Part shown: positions 24,689 to 35,449 of the stretch, in pieces | Numbering within the stretch: the first letter of the stretch is position 1 | Layout: each line of letters opens with the position of its first letter | Source of the DNA: Rhodococcus triatomae BKS 15-14 | GTDB taxonomy: Bacteria > Actinomycetota > Actinomycetes > Mycobacteriales > Mycobacteriaceae | Length of the DNA: 64,000 nt | Assembly: GCA_000341795.1 (NCBI GenBank) | Contig: AODO01000020.1 | Span: 79,222 to 143,221 of the forward strand | Direction: 5' to 3' | Notes under the pieces: model-generated | Databases searched by the model: none | Seen by the model: only the letters and a program-made list of their open reading frames with translations | Told to the model about the DNA's origin: nothing | Translations under genes and position numbers: made by a program

Positions 24689-25554
24689 GCGAAGTTCAGG
24701 CCCGAGTTCAGGCCCCAGAACATCAGGGACAGGACCATGTTGACGGCGACGATGGCGACCAGGCTCGCGCGGATCGCGCGGCCGGAGGCGATACCGACGC
24801 CCTCGGGGCCGCCACTGGCGAAGAAGCCGTAGTAGGTGTGCGCGATGATCACCGCGACCGCGAACACCACCACCTTGATCGTCGAGTACAGGACGTCGAC
24901 CGGACTCACGAACGCCTCCACGTAGCGGTCGTAGGCACCGGCGGACTGTCCGTAGAAGACGCTCACGACGACGCGAGATGCCAGGAACGCCATGCACAAC
25001 GACACGAGGTAGAAGGGGACGATCGCCGCGACGCCGGCGACGACGCGGGTACCGACGACGAACGGGATGGGCCGGATCGCCTGGGCCTCGAGTGCATCGA
25101 TCTCCTCGGAGATGCGCATCGACCCGATTTCGGCGGTCATGCGGCAACCGGCCTGTGCCGCGAACCCGACCGCGGCGATCATCGGAGCCATCTCCCGGGT
25201 GGCGGCGTATCCGGTGATCAGTCCCGCCATCGGGGAGAGGTTCAGGGAGGACAGGCTGGTGACACCGAGAATGCCGATCATCCCGCCGACCGAGAGCCCG
25301 AGGATCGCCAGCACGCCCGCGATGCCGCCGCCGACGATGATCGAGCCGTTGCCCCACGTCGTCTCGGAGAACGCGGCGAGGGTCTGCCTGCGGTAGACGC
25401 GGATCGTGTGCGGCAGCCCGGCGAGGACGTCGACGATGAAGGTGACGAGGCGGCCGACGTGTTCGAGGGGGCGTCCCGCGGTGCCCGCGGCGTCCCGCAG
25501 TCGGCCGCCCTCGTTCCAGTGCCGGCTCGGTACGTGCGTGGTGCGTCCGAACAC
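24685..25554 (-). CDS. MlaE/YrbE-type permease, second (YrbEB)
   Basis: A 289-residue integral membrane permease of the Mce/Mla ABC transporters. It has about five membrane spans and the MlaE signature near GCRMTAEIGSMRISEEIDALEAQAI, which contacts the ATPase (MceG/MlaF). No ATPase gene is in this operon; in mycolata a single MceG elsewhere usually serves all mce operons. Only 1 bp separates it from yrbEA. Confidence 0.93.
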   Translation of the reverse strand: MFGRTTHVPSRHWNEGGRLRDAAGTAGRPLEHVGRLVTFIVDVLAGLPHTIRVYRRQTLAAFSETTWGNGSIIVGGGIAGVLAILGLSVGGMIGILGVTSLSSLNLSPMAGLITGYAATREMAPMIAAVGFAAQAGCRMTAEIGSMRISEEIDALEAQAIRPIPFVVGTRVVAGVAAIVPFYLVSLCMAFLASRVVVSVFYGQSAGAYDRYVEAFVSPVDVLYSTIKVVVFAVAVIIAHTYYGFFASGGPEGVGIASGRAIRASLVAIVAVNMVLSLMFWGLNSGLNFA

Positions 25555-25555
25555 G

Positions 25556-26329
25556 TCAGATCACCTGGACCGGGATGAACAGGGTGGTCACCTGGGTGAT
25601 GATCACGTTGAGGACCATCGACGCCACGATGCCGAGCACGACCGCGGCGTTCACCGCGTCGGCGACACCGCGGGCGCCGCCCGAGGCTTCCAGTCCGCGC
25701 CGGGCCGCGATGACGACCACCACGAACCCGAAGACCAGGGACTTGATCAGGCAGATCGCCAGATCGGTGGTGGAGGCGTAGCTGCCGAAGGACTGCCAGT
25801 ACGAACCCGAGACCACGCCCTGGCCGACGACCGAGACGGTGAAGCTCGCCGCGATCGCGATGACGATGATCAGGATCGACAGCACCGGTGCGACGAGGAC
25901 CATCGCCACCATTCTGGGCGCGACCAGCCGACGGGTCGGATCGATGCCGAGTACCCGCATCGCGTCGATCTCCTCCCGCACGGTGCGGGCTCCGAGGTCG
26001 GCGGCGATGGCCGAGGCACCCGCGCCGCCGAGCAGCAACGCGGCGGCCATGGGCGCACCCTGCTGGATGACTCCCATGCCACCGACGGCACCGGCCATCG
26101 ACGTTGCTCCGAGGTTGCTCGTGAGGCCACCGATCTGAACCGAGACGATGACACCGAAGGGCACGGCCATCAGCAGGGCGGGCAGCACCGTGATGCTGAG
26201 CAGGAACCAGGCCTGCACGATCGCCTCCCGGAACGGGAACCGTCCGCCCACGATGTCGGCCAGCGCGATGACCGGCGTCCGCACGCCGAGACGCACCGTG
26301 CGACCGAAGCCGAGCACGCTCGAGGCCAT
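25556..26329 (-). CDS. MlaE/YrbE-type permease, first (YrbEA)
   Basis: A 257-residue permease with the MlaE coupling segment GARTVREEIDAMRVLGIDPTR and about five membrane spans. It is the first gene of the mce operon, so its upstream region (26330-26551) carries the operon promoter and two palindromes. I choose ATG 26329 because an AGGTG lies 3 nt upstream and five codons earlier the only alternative is GTG 26344. Together with YrbEB it forms the inner-membrane channel. Confidence 0.92.
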   Translation of the reverse strand: MASSVLGFGRTVRLGVRTPVIALADIVGGRFPFREAIVQAWFLLSITVLPALLMAVPFGVIVSVQIGGLTSNLGATSMAGAVGGMGVIQQGAPMAAALLLGGAGASAIAADLGARTVREEIDAMRVLGIDPTRRLVAPRMVAMVLVAPVLSILIIVIAIAASFTVSVVGQGVVSGSYWQSFGSYASTTDLAICLIKSLVFGFVVVVIAARRGLEASGGARGVADAVNAAVVLGIVASMVLNVIITQVTTLFIPVQVI

Positions 26330-26355
26330 CGGCACCTGGCACACCCCCCGCCACG

Positions 26356-26373
26356 ACCAAGCGGTTGCTTGGT
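26356..26373. promoter_or_regulatory. Inverted repeat ACCAAGC-GGTT-GCTTGGT at the mce promoter
   Basis: Perfect 7-bp arms with a 4-nt centre, 27 bp upstream of the yrbEA start. The size and symmetry suit a TetR-family operator, and it would lie in the 5' leader or core promoter of the mce operon. Confidence 0.55.
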
Positions 26374-26380
26374 TTTGAAA

Positions 26381-26405
26381 CGCTGATACTGAATCAGTGT
26401 CAGCG
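26381..26405. promoter_or_regulatory. 25-bp near-perfect palindrome between mce operon and tetR
   Basis: Arms CGCTGATACTGA and TCAGTGTCAGCG are symmetric at 11 of 12 positions around a single central base. It lies midway between the divergent starts and is the best candidate operator for the neighbouring TetR protein. Confidence 0.6.
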
Positions 26406-26433
26406 CCGGAACGCGACGAGTATCACACAGGCA

Positions 26434-26449
26434 TGTGGGTCATGTCACA
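26434..26449. promoter_or_regulatory. CRP/GlxR-like site in the mce-tetR intergenic region
   Basis: TGTGG-GTCATG-TCACA differs at one base from the TGTGA-N6-TCACA consensus of CRP/GlxR proteins. A cAMP-linked regulator may therefore also act on this divergent promoter pair. Confidence 0.4.
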
Positions 26450-26551
26450 CACTTTCGGCCGATGCAGGTTAAACCCGCTGCCGTCGTTGCCGTCCGCGTC
26501 TCACATGCCCGATTCGGCACCATCGGCCACTTGTCCACGTGAGACGAACGA

Positions 26552-27187
26552 GTGAGATACGTTCATCTCGTGTCCAGTGCCGCAAGGAGCAGCTCCCGCG
26601 CCGAACGACGCGTCACGATCGAGCGTGCGCAGACGGCGACGATTGCCCGCGCCGCGGCCGACGAGTTCCGGAACGCCGGCGTCAGGCGGGCCAGCATCGA
26701 CCGCATCGCCGACGCGGCCGGCGTCAGTCGCAGCACCCTCTACCGCCGGTTCCCCAGGAAGGAAGACCTGCTCGGCGAGGTCGTCGTCCAGCTGCGCCAC
26801 AGCTACGCCGGGGAGATCGGATCCCGCATCGTCGGGACGGATCCACGCACGGCACTCGTCGAGATCTTCGTCGTCGCGGTGACCGGGTTCCGATCGGACA
26901 CCCTGGTGCAGAAGATCCTGGCCGATCAGCCCGAGGCGCTCGAGATGTTCGTGGGCTTCGAGGCGCCGCAGGTGGAGACGCTGATACGGGAGTTCAGCAA
27001 GGGCATCGCGGACTCGCTGCGCGCGGTCGGCGCGTCGATGCCCGATCAGGATCTGCGTCAGGCCTCCGAGACCGTCTTCCGGTTGATCACGTCGTTCGCC
27101 CTGACACCCACGCACTCGTTCGACCTCGACGACCCCGACGCGGTGCGTCAGTACGCCACGAAGGTCCTCGCCCCGATGATCTGGTGA
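26552..27187 (+). CDS. TetR family transcriptional regulator, divergent from the mce operon
   Basis: A 211-residue TetR protein. The helix-turn-helix lies near residues 45-75 (RRASIDRIADAAGVSRSTLYRRFPRKEDLL), and the C-terminal ligand domain is fully helical. GTG 26552 or GTG 26570 is the start; neither has a strong ribosome binding site. Its position back-to-back with yrbEA, with two palindromes between, suggests it represses the mce operon and itself, possibly in response to a lipid-derived ligand. This is inference from context. Confidence 0.85.
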   Translation: MRYVHLVSSAARSSSRAERRVTIERAQTATIARAAADEFRNAGVRRASIDRIADAAGVSRSTLYRRFPRKEDLLGEVVVQLRHSYAGEIGSRIVGTDPRTALVEIFVVAVTGFRSDTLVQKILADQPEALEMFVGFEAPQVETLIREFSKGIADSLRAVGASMPDQDLRQASETVFRLITSFALTPTHSFDLDDPDAVRQYATKVLAPMIW

Positions 27188-27270
27188 ACCGACGGAGTGG
27201 CGTCACCGCGGCCGCATTCCAGCAGGCCCGGGCGGAATACGCGCGGATTCCGTTCTGGCAGGATGCCCCC

Positions 27271-27558
27271 ATGAGTCTCCAGCACAACACCTACTTCGAC
27301 GACGCCGTGCAGAGCGTCGCCTACCAGCGATCGGCGGGCCGCGCCTCCGTCGGCGTCATGGACGCCGGACAGTACCACTTCGGCACCGACGCCCCCGAGC
27401 GCATGACCGTCGTCGACGGAGAACTCCGTGTGAAGCTCCCCGGCGCCGAGTGGCAGCAGTTCCCGGCCGGCACCAGCTTCGAGGTGCCGGGTTCGAGTGG
27501 GTTCGACCTCGAGGTCGAGGTGCCCACGGCCTACCTCTGCGAGTACCTCGAAGGCTGA
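27271..27558 (+). CDS. ppnP: Pyrimidine/purine nucleoside phosphorylase
   Basis: A 95-residue cupin-fold protein of the PpnP (formerly DUF1255) family, which phosphorolyses diverse nucleosides to free bases. Family features are NTYFDDAVQSVAYQ at the start, SVGVMDAGQYHFGT, and VPGSSGFDLEV toward the C-terminus, and the length matches the usual 94-95 residues. ATG 27271 has AGGATG upstream at a suitable spacing; the longer frame overlaps the TetR gene. It lies 83 bp after tetR and may be an independent unit. Confidence 0.9.
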   Translation: MSLQHNTYFDDAVQSVAYQRSAGRASVGVMDAGQYHFGTDAPERMTVVDGELRVKLPGAEWQQFPAGTSFEVPGSSGFDLEVEVPTAYLCEYLEG

Positions 27559-27890
27559 TTCGCCGACTCCACGTCTCACGCTCCACTGCCGGACCGGTCG
27601 GCGTGGGTCGGGCCGGCCGAGGTGCAGGGATCGATTCACGCCGCCGGAAACGGTGCGCGGGCCCGAGCGTCCCCTCCGCAGTGACGATGAACATCCCGGT
27701 CGGGGTCGTGCGTCGCGGGTGACCTGACTAGTCTCGACAGGGCGTCAGTTAGGTGGCGGGTAACCGGACCCCATCGGGGCCGACACCACATCTGCTGTTG
27801 TACGAGATATTGGTCACTGTCACCACCACGTGGCCGAGACGAGATGCGAACACCAATCGCGTCTGCTGAGACGGGAGCAAAGAACAGAAC
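27559..27890. other. 332-bp non-coding stretch upstream of icd
   Basis: I see no gene or convincing structured element. The right part should hold the promoter and leader of the isocitrate dehydrogenase gene; only a short CCCC/GGGG stem near 27772 is visible. Confidence 0.5.
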
Positions 27891-30128
<2,238 letters not shown>

Positions 30129-30151
30129 GCCGGAACGCACCCCGCCACGTG

Positions 30152-30188
30152 GCGACGGGCCCGCACCCTTCCCGGGTGCGGGCCCGTC
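30152..30188. terminator. Strong terminator hairpin after icd
   Basis: Perfect stem of 16 bp (30152-30167 with 30173-30188) and a 5-nt TTCCC loop, 24 bp after the icd stop. The convergent membrane gene ends at 30214, so it can serve both strands. Confidence 0.85.
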
Positions 30189-30213
30189 GTCGTTCGGCGG
30201 TGCCGTCCGGCGG

Positions 30214-32091
30214 TCACGGGATCGCTTCGGTGCCCGGCACCACGACGCCGACCGGTCCCGATCCGAGGCACAGTTCCAGGCCCGGGGTGACGGGCCGCAC
30301 CGACAGCGCCGACCCGGTCCCGTAGATCCGCACGAACGCCTGGTGCAGACCGGCCCGCACGGGCACGTCCACCGGCGCACCTGCACCGAGACCGACCGAG
30401 ACCGTCCCGTCGACGGACGCGTGATAGTTGAGCACCGCCGTCCACTCCCAGATCATCAGCGGCCCGCTCAGCGGTACGTCCCCACCGGCCGGGCCGATGC
30501 GGGTGCCGCAGCCGGGCTCCTGTCCCTGCACCGTCCAGCGCGTCGGGTCAACGGTCGCGGACACCAGACGGCCCGACTGGTCGAGAGCGCGCAACTCCGA
30601 TGTCGACGAGGCGAACGCGGGACGGTCGGTGAGCGGCCCGAACACCCGGGAGGCCATGTTCCACGGCGCCGCGACCGGCAGCAGCGTCATCAGCGACACC
30701 GGCTGGTCGAGCAGCGGCACGTCCCGGTGTTCCGCCAGCGAATCCCGGGCGGCGGCCAGGTACCCGGCCCCGGGGTTGGCCTCCCAGCTGCGCGCGAACG
30801 TCACCGTCGACCAGAGACAGGAGGTGACGAGCAGGGCCGTGATCGCCGCGACGAACGGTGGCGTGGAAACGGGCTGCAGCAGCGGCCCGACGCGTCCGAG
30901 ATCGGGGCGGCGCGGCGCCCGGATCAGCAGCGCGAGCCCGAGCACGAGCATGACGGCGCTGTCGCTCGTGTATCTCAGTGACTGCGCAATCTCGTAGACG
31001 GTGTCGGGGCCGGAGCGGGCCAGCATCATCGCCACTTCCGAGGCCGCGACGTACGCGACCATCGTCACCCACACCCACCCGGTCCGCTGCTTGCATCGCA
31101 GTGTCAGGACGACGGCGAGGGCGACCACGGCCCAGGCCGCGACGACCAGACCGGTCGGCGGGATCGCCCACGGAGGGCCCGGCGGCCACCGCTCCCATCG
31201 CCACGGGCCACCGAGCAGGGCGGGCACGACGCCGAGGCTGGTTCCGTGGTGCACGAACATCGCCGCCTCGGCGGGTGCCGGAAAACGTAGCTCCGAGTCG
31301 ACGACGGCGAGGTACACGGCAGCCCACGCCCCGAGAACGGCACCGCACCCGAGCCACAACGGCCGGCCGGACCGCCACGCGGCGAGCACCGGAGAACGGG
31401 TCCCGTCGACCCGCGCCGCCAGCGCGACGACGGCGAACGCGACGAACGGAACGAGGACCGACTTCTCGAAGAACGCCAGCGCGACGACTGTCACCACGGT
31501 GCCCGTCAGCGCGTACCTGCGGCGACCGGTGCGGGCGAGCAGCAGTGCGTCACCCGCCACCCAGGCGAGCGCTGCCTGCAGCGGCAGCGAGTTCAAGCCG
31601 GCCGCCCACCATGCGAACGGCGGCAGGGTCAGCGGGGTGAACAGGTACAGCGCCAGCACTGCCGGCAGCACCGGGCGTGGGCCCAGCACCAGCCACAACA
31701 CGCGCAGCACGGCGAGAGCGGCCAGCAGCTGCAGCGCAATCAGCGTTGCAGCGGGCACCGACCACTGCAGGGGCGCGAGCATCGTCGTCACACCGGCGAC
31801 GAGGAAGGCCGCAGGCATGAAGTGGCCGTCGTGGTCGTAGAACAGGAACTCCGGCGAGAGCAGCGGCATCGCGGACGAGCGTCCGATGAGGATCAGGTCG
31901 TCCCAGTAGAGGTTGCCGCCGAGGACGAGCGACCCACGGACGACGGCCTGAGCGGCGATCAGCACCAGCGCGGTGCCGAGCACCACCCGTGGCGACGGCG
32001 GCCATGTGCGGAGGAGCCGTCCGACCGCGTCCGACTGCGCCGTCACGGTCGACGCCCTCTGCGTGTCGACCGTCACCGCGTCAGCACCCAC
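30214..32091 (-). CDS. Polytopic membrane protein, GT-C glycosyltransferase-like
   Basis: A 625-residue protein with about eleven membrane spans through residue 430 and a soluble C-terminal domain of about 170 residues predicted to face outside. The first loop contains NLYWDDLILIGRS, an acidic pair at the spot where GT-C enzymes bind polyprenyl-phosphate sugars. This layout (multi-span core plus a beta-rich C-terminal domain) resembles mycobacterial polyprenyl-phosphate-dependent glycosyltransferases. The sugar and acceptor are unknown. It is monocistronic and convergent with icd. Confidence 0.62.
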   Translation of the reverse strand: MGADAVTVDTQRASTVTAQSDAVGRLLRTWPPSPRVVLGTALVLIAAQAVVRGSLVLGGNLYWDDLILIGRSSAMPLLSPEFLFYDHDGHFMPAAFLVAGVTTMLAPLQWSVPAATLIALQLLAALAVLRVLWLVLGPRPVLPAVLALYLFTPLTLPPFAWWAAGLNSLPLQAALAWVAGDALLLARTGRRRYALTGTVVTVVALAFFEKSVLVPFVAFAVVALAARVDGTRSPVLAAWRSGRPLWLGCGAVLGAWAAVYLAVVDSELRFPAPAEAAMFVHHGTSLGVVPALLGGPWRWERWPPGPPWAIPPTGLVVAAWAVVALAVVLTLRCKQRTGWVWVTMVAYVAASEVAMMLARSGPDTVYEIAQSLRYTSDSAVMLVLGLALLIRAPRRPDLGRVGPLLQPVSTPPFVAAITALLVTSCLWSTVTFARSWEANPGAGYLAAARDSLAEHRDVPLLDQPVSLMTLLPVAAPWNMASRVFGPLTDRPAFASSTSELRALDQSGRLVSATVDPTRWTVQGQEPGCGTRIGPAGGDVPLSGPLMIWEWTAVLNYHASVDGTVSVGLGAGAPVDVPVRAGLHQAFVRIYGTGSALSVRPVTPGLELCLGSGPVGVVVPGTEAIP

Positions 32092-32133
32092 CTTTCGCCT
32101 CGCCGTCCCTGGATCACGCAGCCCACCGGTTCG

Positions 32134-32832
32134 TCACCGGCTCCTCGGAAGCGCAGCCCGGAACCGTTCGAAACGGTCCACGAGCTCGGACGGGCATGCC
32201 AGCGCAGGCAGGTGACCGCTGTCGATCTCGTCCGGCTCGATGCCGAGCCGCTCCCGCACGACACGGCGCATGAAGTCCGCGGGGAACAACCGGTCACTGC
32301 GTGCGAGCAGGAACCGTGTCGGCACGTCGGGCCACGCGGGCATCGGGATCGTCTGTTCGAAAGGGGTGTTGGACTGTTGCCGGGCGCCGTCCAGCGCGAC
32401 GGCGAGAACGTCGGCGGGGACGTCGTGCAGGAACGTGACCATCGGGTCGAACTCGGCGTCGGGGTCGCGGCCCTCCCGGATGTCGAGGGTCCGCCTGGCG
32501 GCCTCCTGACCGGTGTTCGACCACCAGTCGCCGGGCACCTCGCCCTCGGCCGGGATCATCGCCGCGACGAGCACGGCGAGGCGCACGTCGATGCGCGGAC
32601 AGAGAAGCGGGACGAGCAGTCCCGCCATCGACTGCGCCACCAGGATCACGTCGGAACGGTCGCCGACCGCATCCACCACGACGTCGGCGTACTCGCGCAG
32701 TCCGGCGGCGTCGTCGTCACTCGGCAGGTCCGGCGCGATCACCTCGTGACCGCGCGCCCGCAGTCGCGGAGTGACGAACTGCCAGTACGCCGCGTCACCT
32801 CCGGCACCGGGCAGCAGCACGTAGGTCGCCAT
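32134..32832 (-). CDS. Alpha/beta hydrolase
   Basis: A 232-residue cytoplasmic alpha/beta-hydrolase. The nucleophile elbow is AQSMAG (Gly replaced by Ala at the first position, Ser near residue 87), the oxyanion region is LPGAGGDAAYW, and the catalytic His is in DSGHLPALACPSEL near the C-terminus. It resembles the esterase EstC/plant methylesterase-like subgroup. The substrate is unknown. It has its own start (ATG 32832). Confidence 0.82.
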   Translation of the reverse strand: MATYVLLPGAGGDAAYWQFVTPRLRARGHEVIAPDLPSDDDAAGLREYADVVVDAVGDRSDVILVAQSMAGLLVPLLCPRIDVRLAVLVAAMIPAEGEVPGDWWSNTGQEAARRTLDIREGRDPDAEFDPMVTFLHDVPADVLAVALDGARQQSNTPFEQTIPMPAWPDVPTRFLLARSDRLFPADFMRRVVRERLGIEPDEIDSGHLPALACPSELVDRFERFRAALPRSR

Positions 32833-32905
32833 GGTGCGAGGCTAGCGCCTGCGCGTCCTCCCGGCGGTTCTCGCCACCGAGAGGACGCACGAGGCGGCGC
32901 GTCGC

Positions 32906-34489
32906 CTACACCGAGCGGGCGGAGCCTTCCCAGTACCGGGCCCGCAGTGCCTTCTTGTCGAGCTTTCCGATCGGCGTCAGCGGGAGGGAGTCGACGAAGT
33001 CGACGGTCTTCGGGGCGTGCACCGCGCCCTTCGCGTCCTTGACCATGGCGGACAGCTCGGCGCCGTCGACGCTCTGACCGTCACGCAGGACGACGCACGC
33101 CTTGACCGCCTCGCCCCACTTCTCGTCGGGGACACCGACGACGGCGACGGACGCGACGGCGGGGTGCGCGGAGATGACGTCCTCGATCTCCCGGGGGAAG
33201 ACGTTGAATCCGCCGGTGACGATCATGTCCTTCTTGCGGTCGACGATGAACAGGAAGCCGTCCTTGTCGGCGCGGGCGATGTCGCCGGTGTGCAGCCACC
33301 CACCCTTCAACGCCTCGGCGGTCTCCGCGGGCTTGTTCCAGTACTCCTTCATCACCAGCGGTCCCCGGACGCAGATCTCGCCGAGCTCGCCGCGAGGCAC
33401 CTCGTTGAGGTCGTCGTCGAGCAGCTTGACGTTCAGCCACGGCACCGGACGACCGCAGGACGCGAGCCGGTCCAGGTCCCCGTTCGTCGGAGCTTCCAGG
33501 AGATGCTCCTCCTTGCGCAGCACCGAGATGGTCATGCCGCACTCGGACTGACCGAAGTACTGGAAGAAGATCGGCCCGAACTTCTCGATGCCCTCCCGCA
33601 GCCGCGCCGGGGACATCGCGGACGCGCCGTAGTACAGGGTCTGCAGGCTGGATACGTCACGGGTCTGCAGGTCGGGGTGATCGAGCAGCATGTAGATCAT
33701 CGTCGGGACCAGCATCGTCGCCGTGATCTTGTGCTTCTCGATCGCCTCGAGCACCGCGCCGGGCTCGAAGGCGGGCAGTACGACGAGCGAACCTCCCCGC
33801 ATCAGGGTCGGAACGAAGAACGCCATGCCGGCATGCGATAGCGGCGTGCAGGCCAGGAAGCGCATCTCGTCCGGCCACTGCCACTCGGCCATCTGGATCT
33901 GCGGCAGCGTGACGCCGGAGGCGAACGTGTTGACCACGCCCTTCGGCTTGCCGGTGGTGCCGCCGGTGTAGACCATGCTCGACGCGTCGTCGCCGTCGAC
34001 GTCCGCGGCGACGAGGGGGGCCGGTTCGAAGCCCGCGGCCAACGCGAGGATGTCGGTGCCCACCTCGGAGGGGCCGAGCGAGAAGAAGTTCTTCAGGGTG
34101 GGGACCGTGGCCTTGAGTTCGGCAGCGCGGCCCTCGAAGGCGGTCGGGTCGAAGATCAGTGTCTCGATCTCGGCGTCGCCGAGGATGTAGGTGTGGTCGT
34201 CGACGGACCCCATCGGCGCGAGGGCGGTGTTGCGGCAGCCGAGAATCATCTGCGATCCGACGCTGATCAGGACCTCGGGGCGGTTCTTCGACAGCATCGC
34301 CACCGTGGAGCCCTTGCCGATGCCCTGCGAGGCGAGTGCCTGAACGAAGCTGCTGATCTGGTCACGCATCTGTCCGCCGGTGAGCACCACGTCGCCGAGG
34401 TACAGCGCGGGCCGGTCGGCGTTCCGGTCGAGCGCGGTGATCAGCAGGTCCGCAAGGAACTGCGGCCGATGCAGGACGTCGGTGGTCAT
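32906..34489 (-). CDS. Acyl-CoA synthetase (AMP-forming, FadD-like)
   Basis: A 527-residue ANL-superfamily ligase that activates a carboxylic acid to acyl-CoA through an acyl-AMP. The P-loop-like motif MVYTGGTTGKPKGV, the YGASAMSP motif, the adenylate motif GWLHTGDIARADKDGFLFI and the hinge DRKKDMIVTGGFNVFP are present, with the catalytic Lys near the end (PIGKLDKKALR). ATG 34489 is chosen from spacing; upstream codons lack a ribosome binding site. Divergent from the reductase gene at 34643. A fatty acid or aromatic acid could be the substrate. Confidence 0.92.
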   Translation of the reverse strand: MTTDVLHRPQFLADLLITALDRNADRPALYLGDVVLTGGQMRDQISSFVQALASQGIGKGSTVAMLSKNRPEVLISVGSQMILGCRNTALAPMGSVDDHTYILGDAEIETLIFDPTAFEGRAAELKATVPTLKNFFSLGPSEVGTDILALAAGFEPAPLVAADVDGDDASSMVYTGGTTGKPKGVVNTFASGVTLPQIQMAEWQWPDEMRFLACTPLSHAGMAFFVPTLMRGGSLVVLPAFEPGAVLEAIEKHKITATMLVPTMIYMLLDHPDLQTRDVSSLQTLYYGASAMSPARLREGIEKFGPIFFQYFGQSECGMTISVLRKEEHLLEAPTNGDLDRLASCGRPVPWLNVKLLDDDLNEVPRGELGEICVRGPLVMKEYWNKPAETAEALKGGWLHTGDIARADKDGFLFIVDRKKDMIVTGGFNVFPREIEDVISAHPAVASVAVVGVPDEKWGEAVKACVVLRDGQSVDGAELSAMVKDAKGAVHAPKTVDFVDSLPLTPIGKLDKKALRARYWEGSARSV

Positions 34490-34642
34490 GGAAACTCCGC
34501 TCAGATAGGCGCCGGGGTGCGTGTGCTGCCTCACACAGTAGATCGAAAACTGACACATGTTCTAGTGGTTGCGCAAGGACGAGCGGTACACCTGCGGATG
34601 TTGCGCATCGATATCCGCTCGACTGCGGCCGAGCCGCATATC

Positions 34643-35401
34643 ATGCACGGCGTGAAGGAGCAGGAGTTGGACCTGTGGACGGCGACGGTCGTCCAGCATC
34701 ACCGGCTGCGCGAGGACCTCGCGGTCATTCGCCTCGAAGGTGAGTTCGTCCCGTTCGCAGCCGGGCAGTCGGTCGGCGTCATCGTCCCGCAGAACCCCAA
34801 CGTGGGACGGCGCTACTCCCCCGCTCTGCCTCCGTCACTGGACGGCAAGCTCGAGTTCCACGTGCGTGCGGTCCCCGCCGGCTGGCTCAGTCGCGCCATC
34901 GTCACCGACACGGTCGTCGGTGACGAGTGGCAGATCGCCCCGGCGAGCGGGCGTCTCGCCGTCGACCGCGACGCCCGGGAGGTCATCATGGTCGCGGGTG
35001 GCACCGGGCTGGCCCCGCTGCGCGCGATCATCCTCGACCTGACACGGCGGCCGAATCCGCCGCAGGTGTTCCTCTTCGTCGGCGGCAGGCACCCCCGCGA
35101 CCTGTACGCCTCCGACATGCTGTGGCTGCTCGACGAGCAACTCGACTGGCTGACCGTGATCCCGGTCGTGGAGGAGATCCACGACCCCGCGTGGCCCGAC
35201 GAATGGTACGAACGGGTCCGCGGTGCTCCCGCTTACGGCGACGACCACTTCATCCAGGGCACGCTCGCCGAGGTCGTCAGCTCCTACGGCGCGTACGTCG
35301 ACCACCAGGTACTGGTGGTCGGATCGCCGGGGATGGTGCGTTCGACGGTGCGGGCGCTCGTCGACAGCGGCACCCCCGCAGGGTCGATCCAGGTCGGCTG
35401 A
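34643..35401 (+). CDS. FAD/NAD(P)-binding oxidoreductase lacking a globin domain
   Basis: A 252-residue ferredoxin-NADP reductase-like protein. The FAD motif is RRYSPALPPS (R-x-Y-S type), and the NAD(P) domain has VAGGTGLAPLRAIILDL and VGSPGMVRSTVRAL. The second half is clearly paralogous to the reductase part of the globin protein at 40383-41546 (same LFVGG-x-x-P-x-DLY and WLTVIPVVEE patterns). Without the globin it would be a stand-alone electron donor. ATG 34643 or GTG 34652 is the start. Confidence 0.82.
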   Translation: MHGVKEQELDLWTATVVQHHRLREDLAVIRLEGEFVPFAAGQSVGVIVPQNPNVGRRYSPALPPSLDGKLEFHVRAVPAGWLSRAIVTDTVVGDEWQIAPASGRLAVDRDAREVIMVAGGTGLAPLRAIILDLTRRPNPPQVFLFVGGRHPRDLYASDMLWLLDEQLDWLTVIPVVEEIHDPAWPDEWYERVRGAPAYGDDHFIQGTLAEVVSSYGAYVDHQVLVVGSPGMVRSTVRALVDSGTPAGSIQVG

Positions 35402-35406
35402 CCCGG

Positions 35407-35444
35407 TGCGCGAGTTCGGCGGTTGCCACCACCGAACTCGCGCA
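35407..35444. terminator. Bidirectional terminator between the reductase and livF
   Basis: Perfect 13-bp arms at 35407-35419 and 35432-35444 with a 12-nt loop, placed between the convergent genes ending at 35401 and 35450. Confidence 0.8.
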
Positions 35445-35449
35445 GGTCG

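Noticed and set aside
23666..25357. A 563-codon extended version of the first MCE gene
   Set aside because: The extension is an off-frame reading of the YrbEB permease; ATG 24688 overlapping its stop is preferred.
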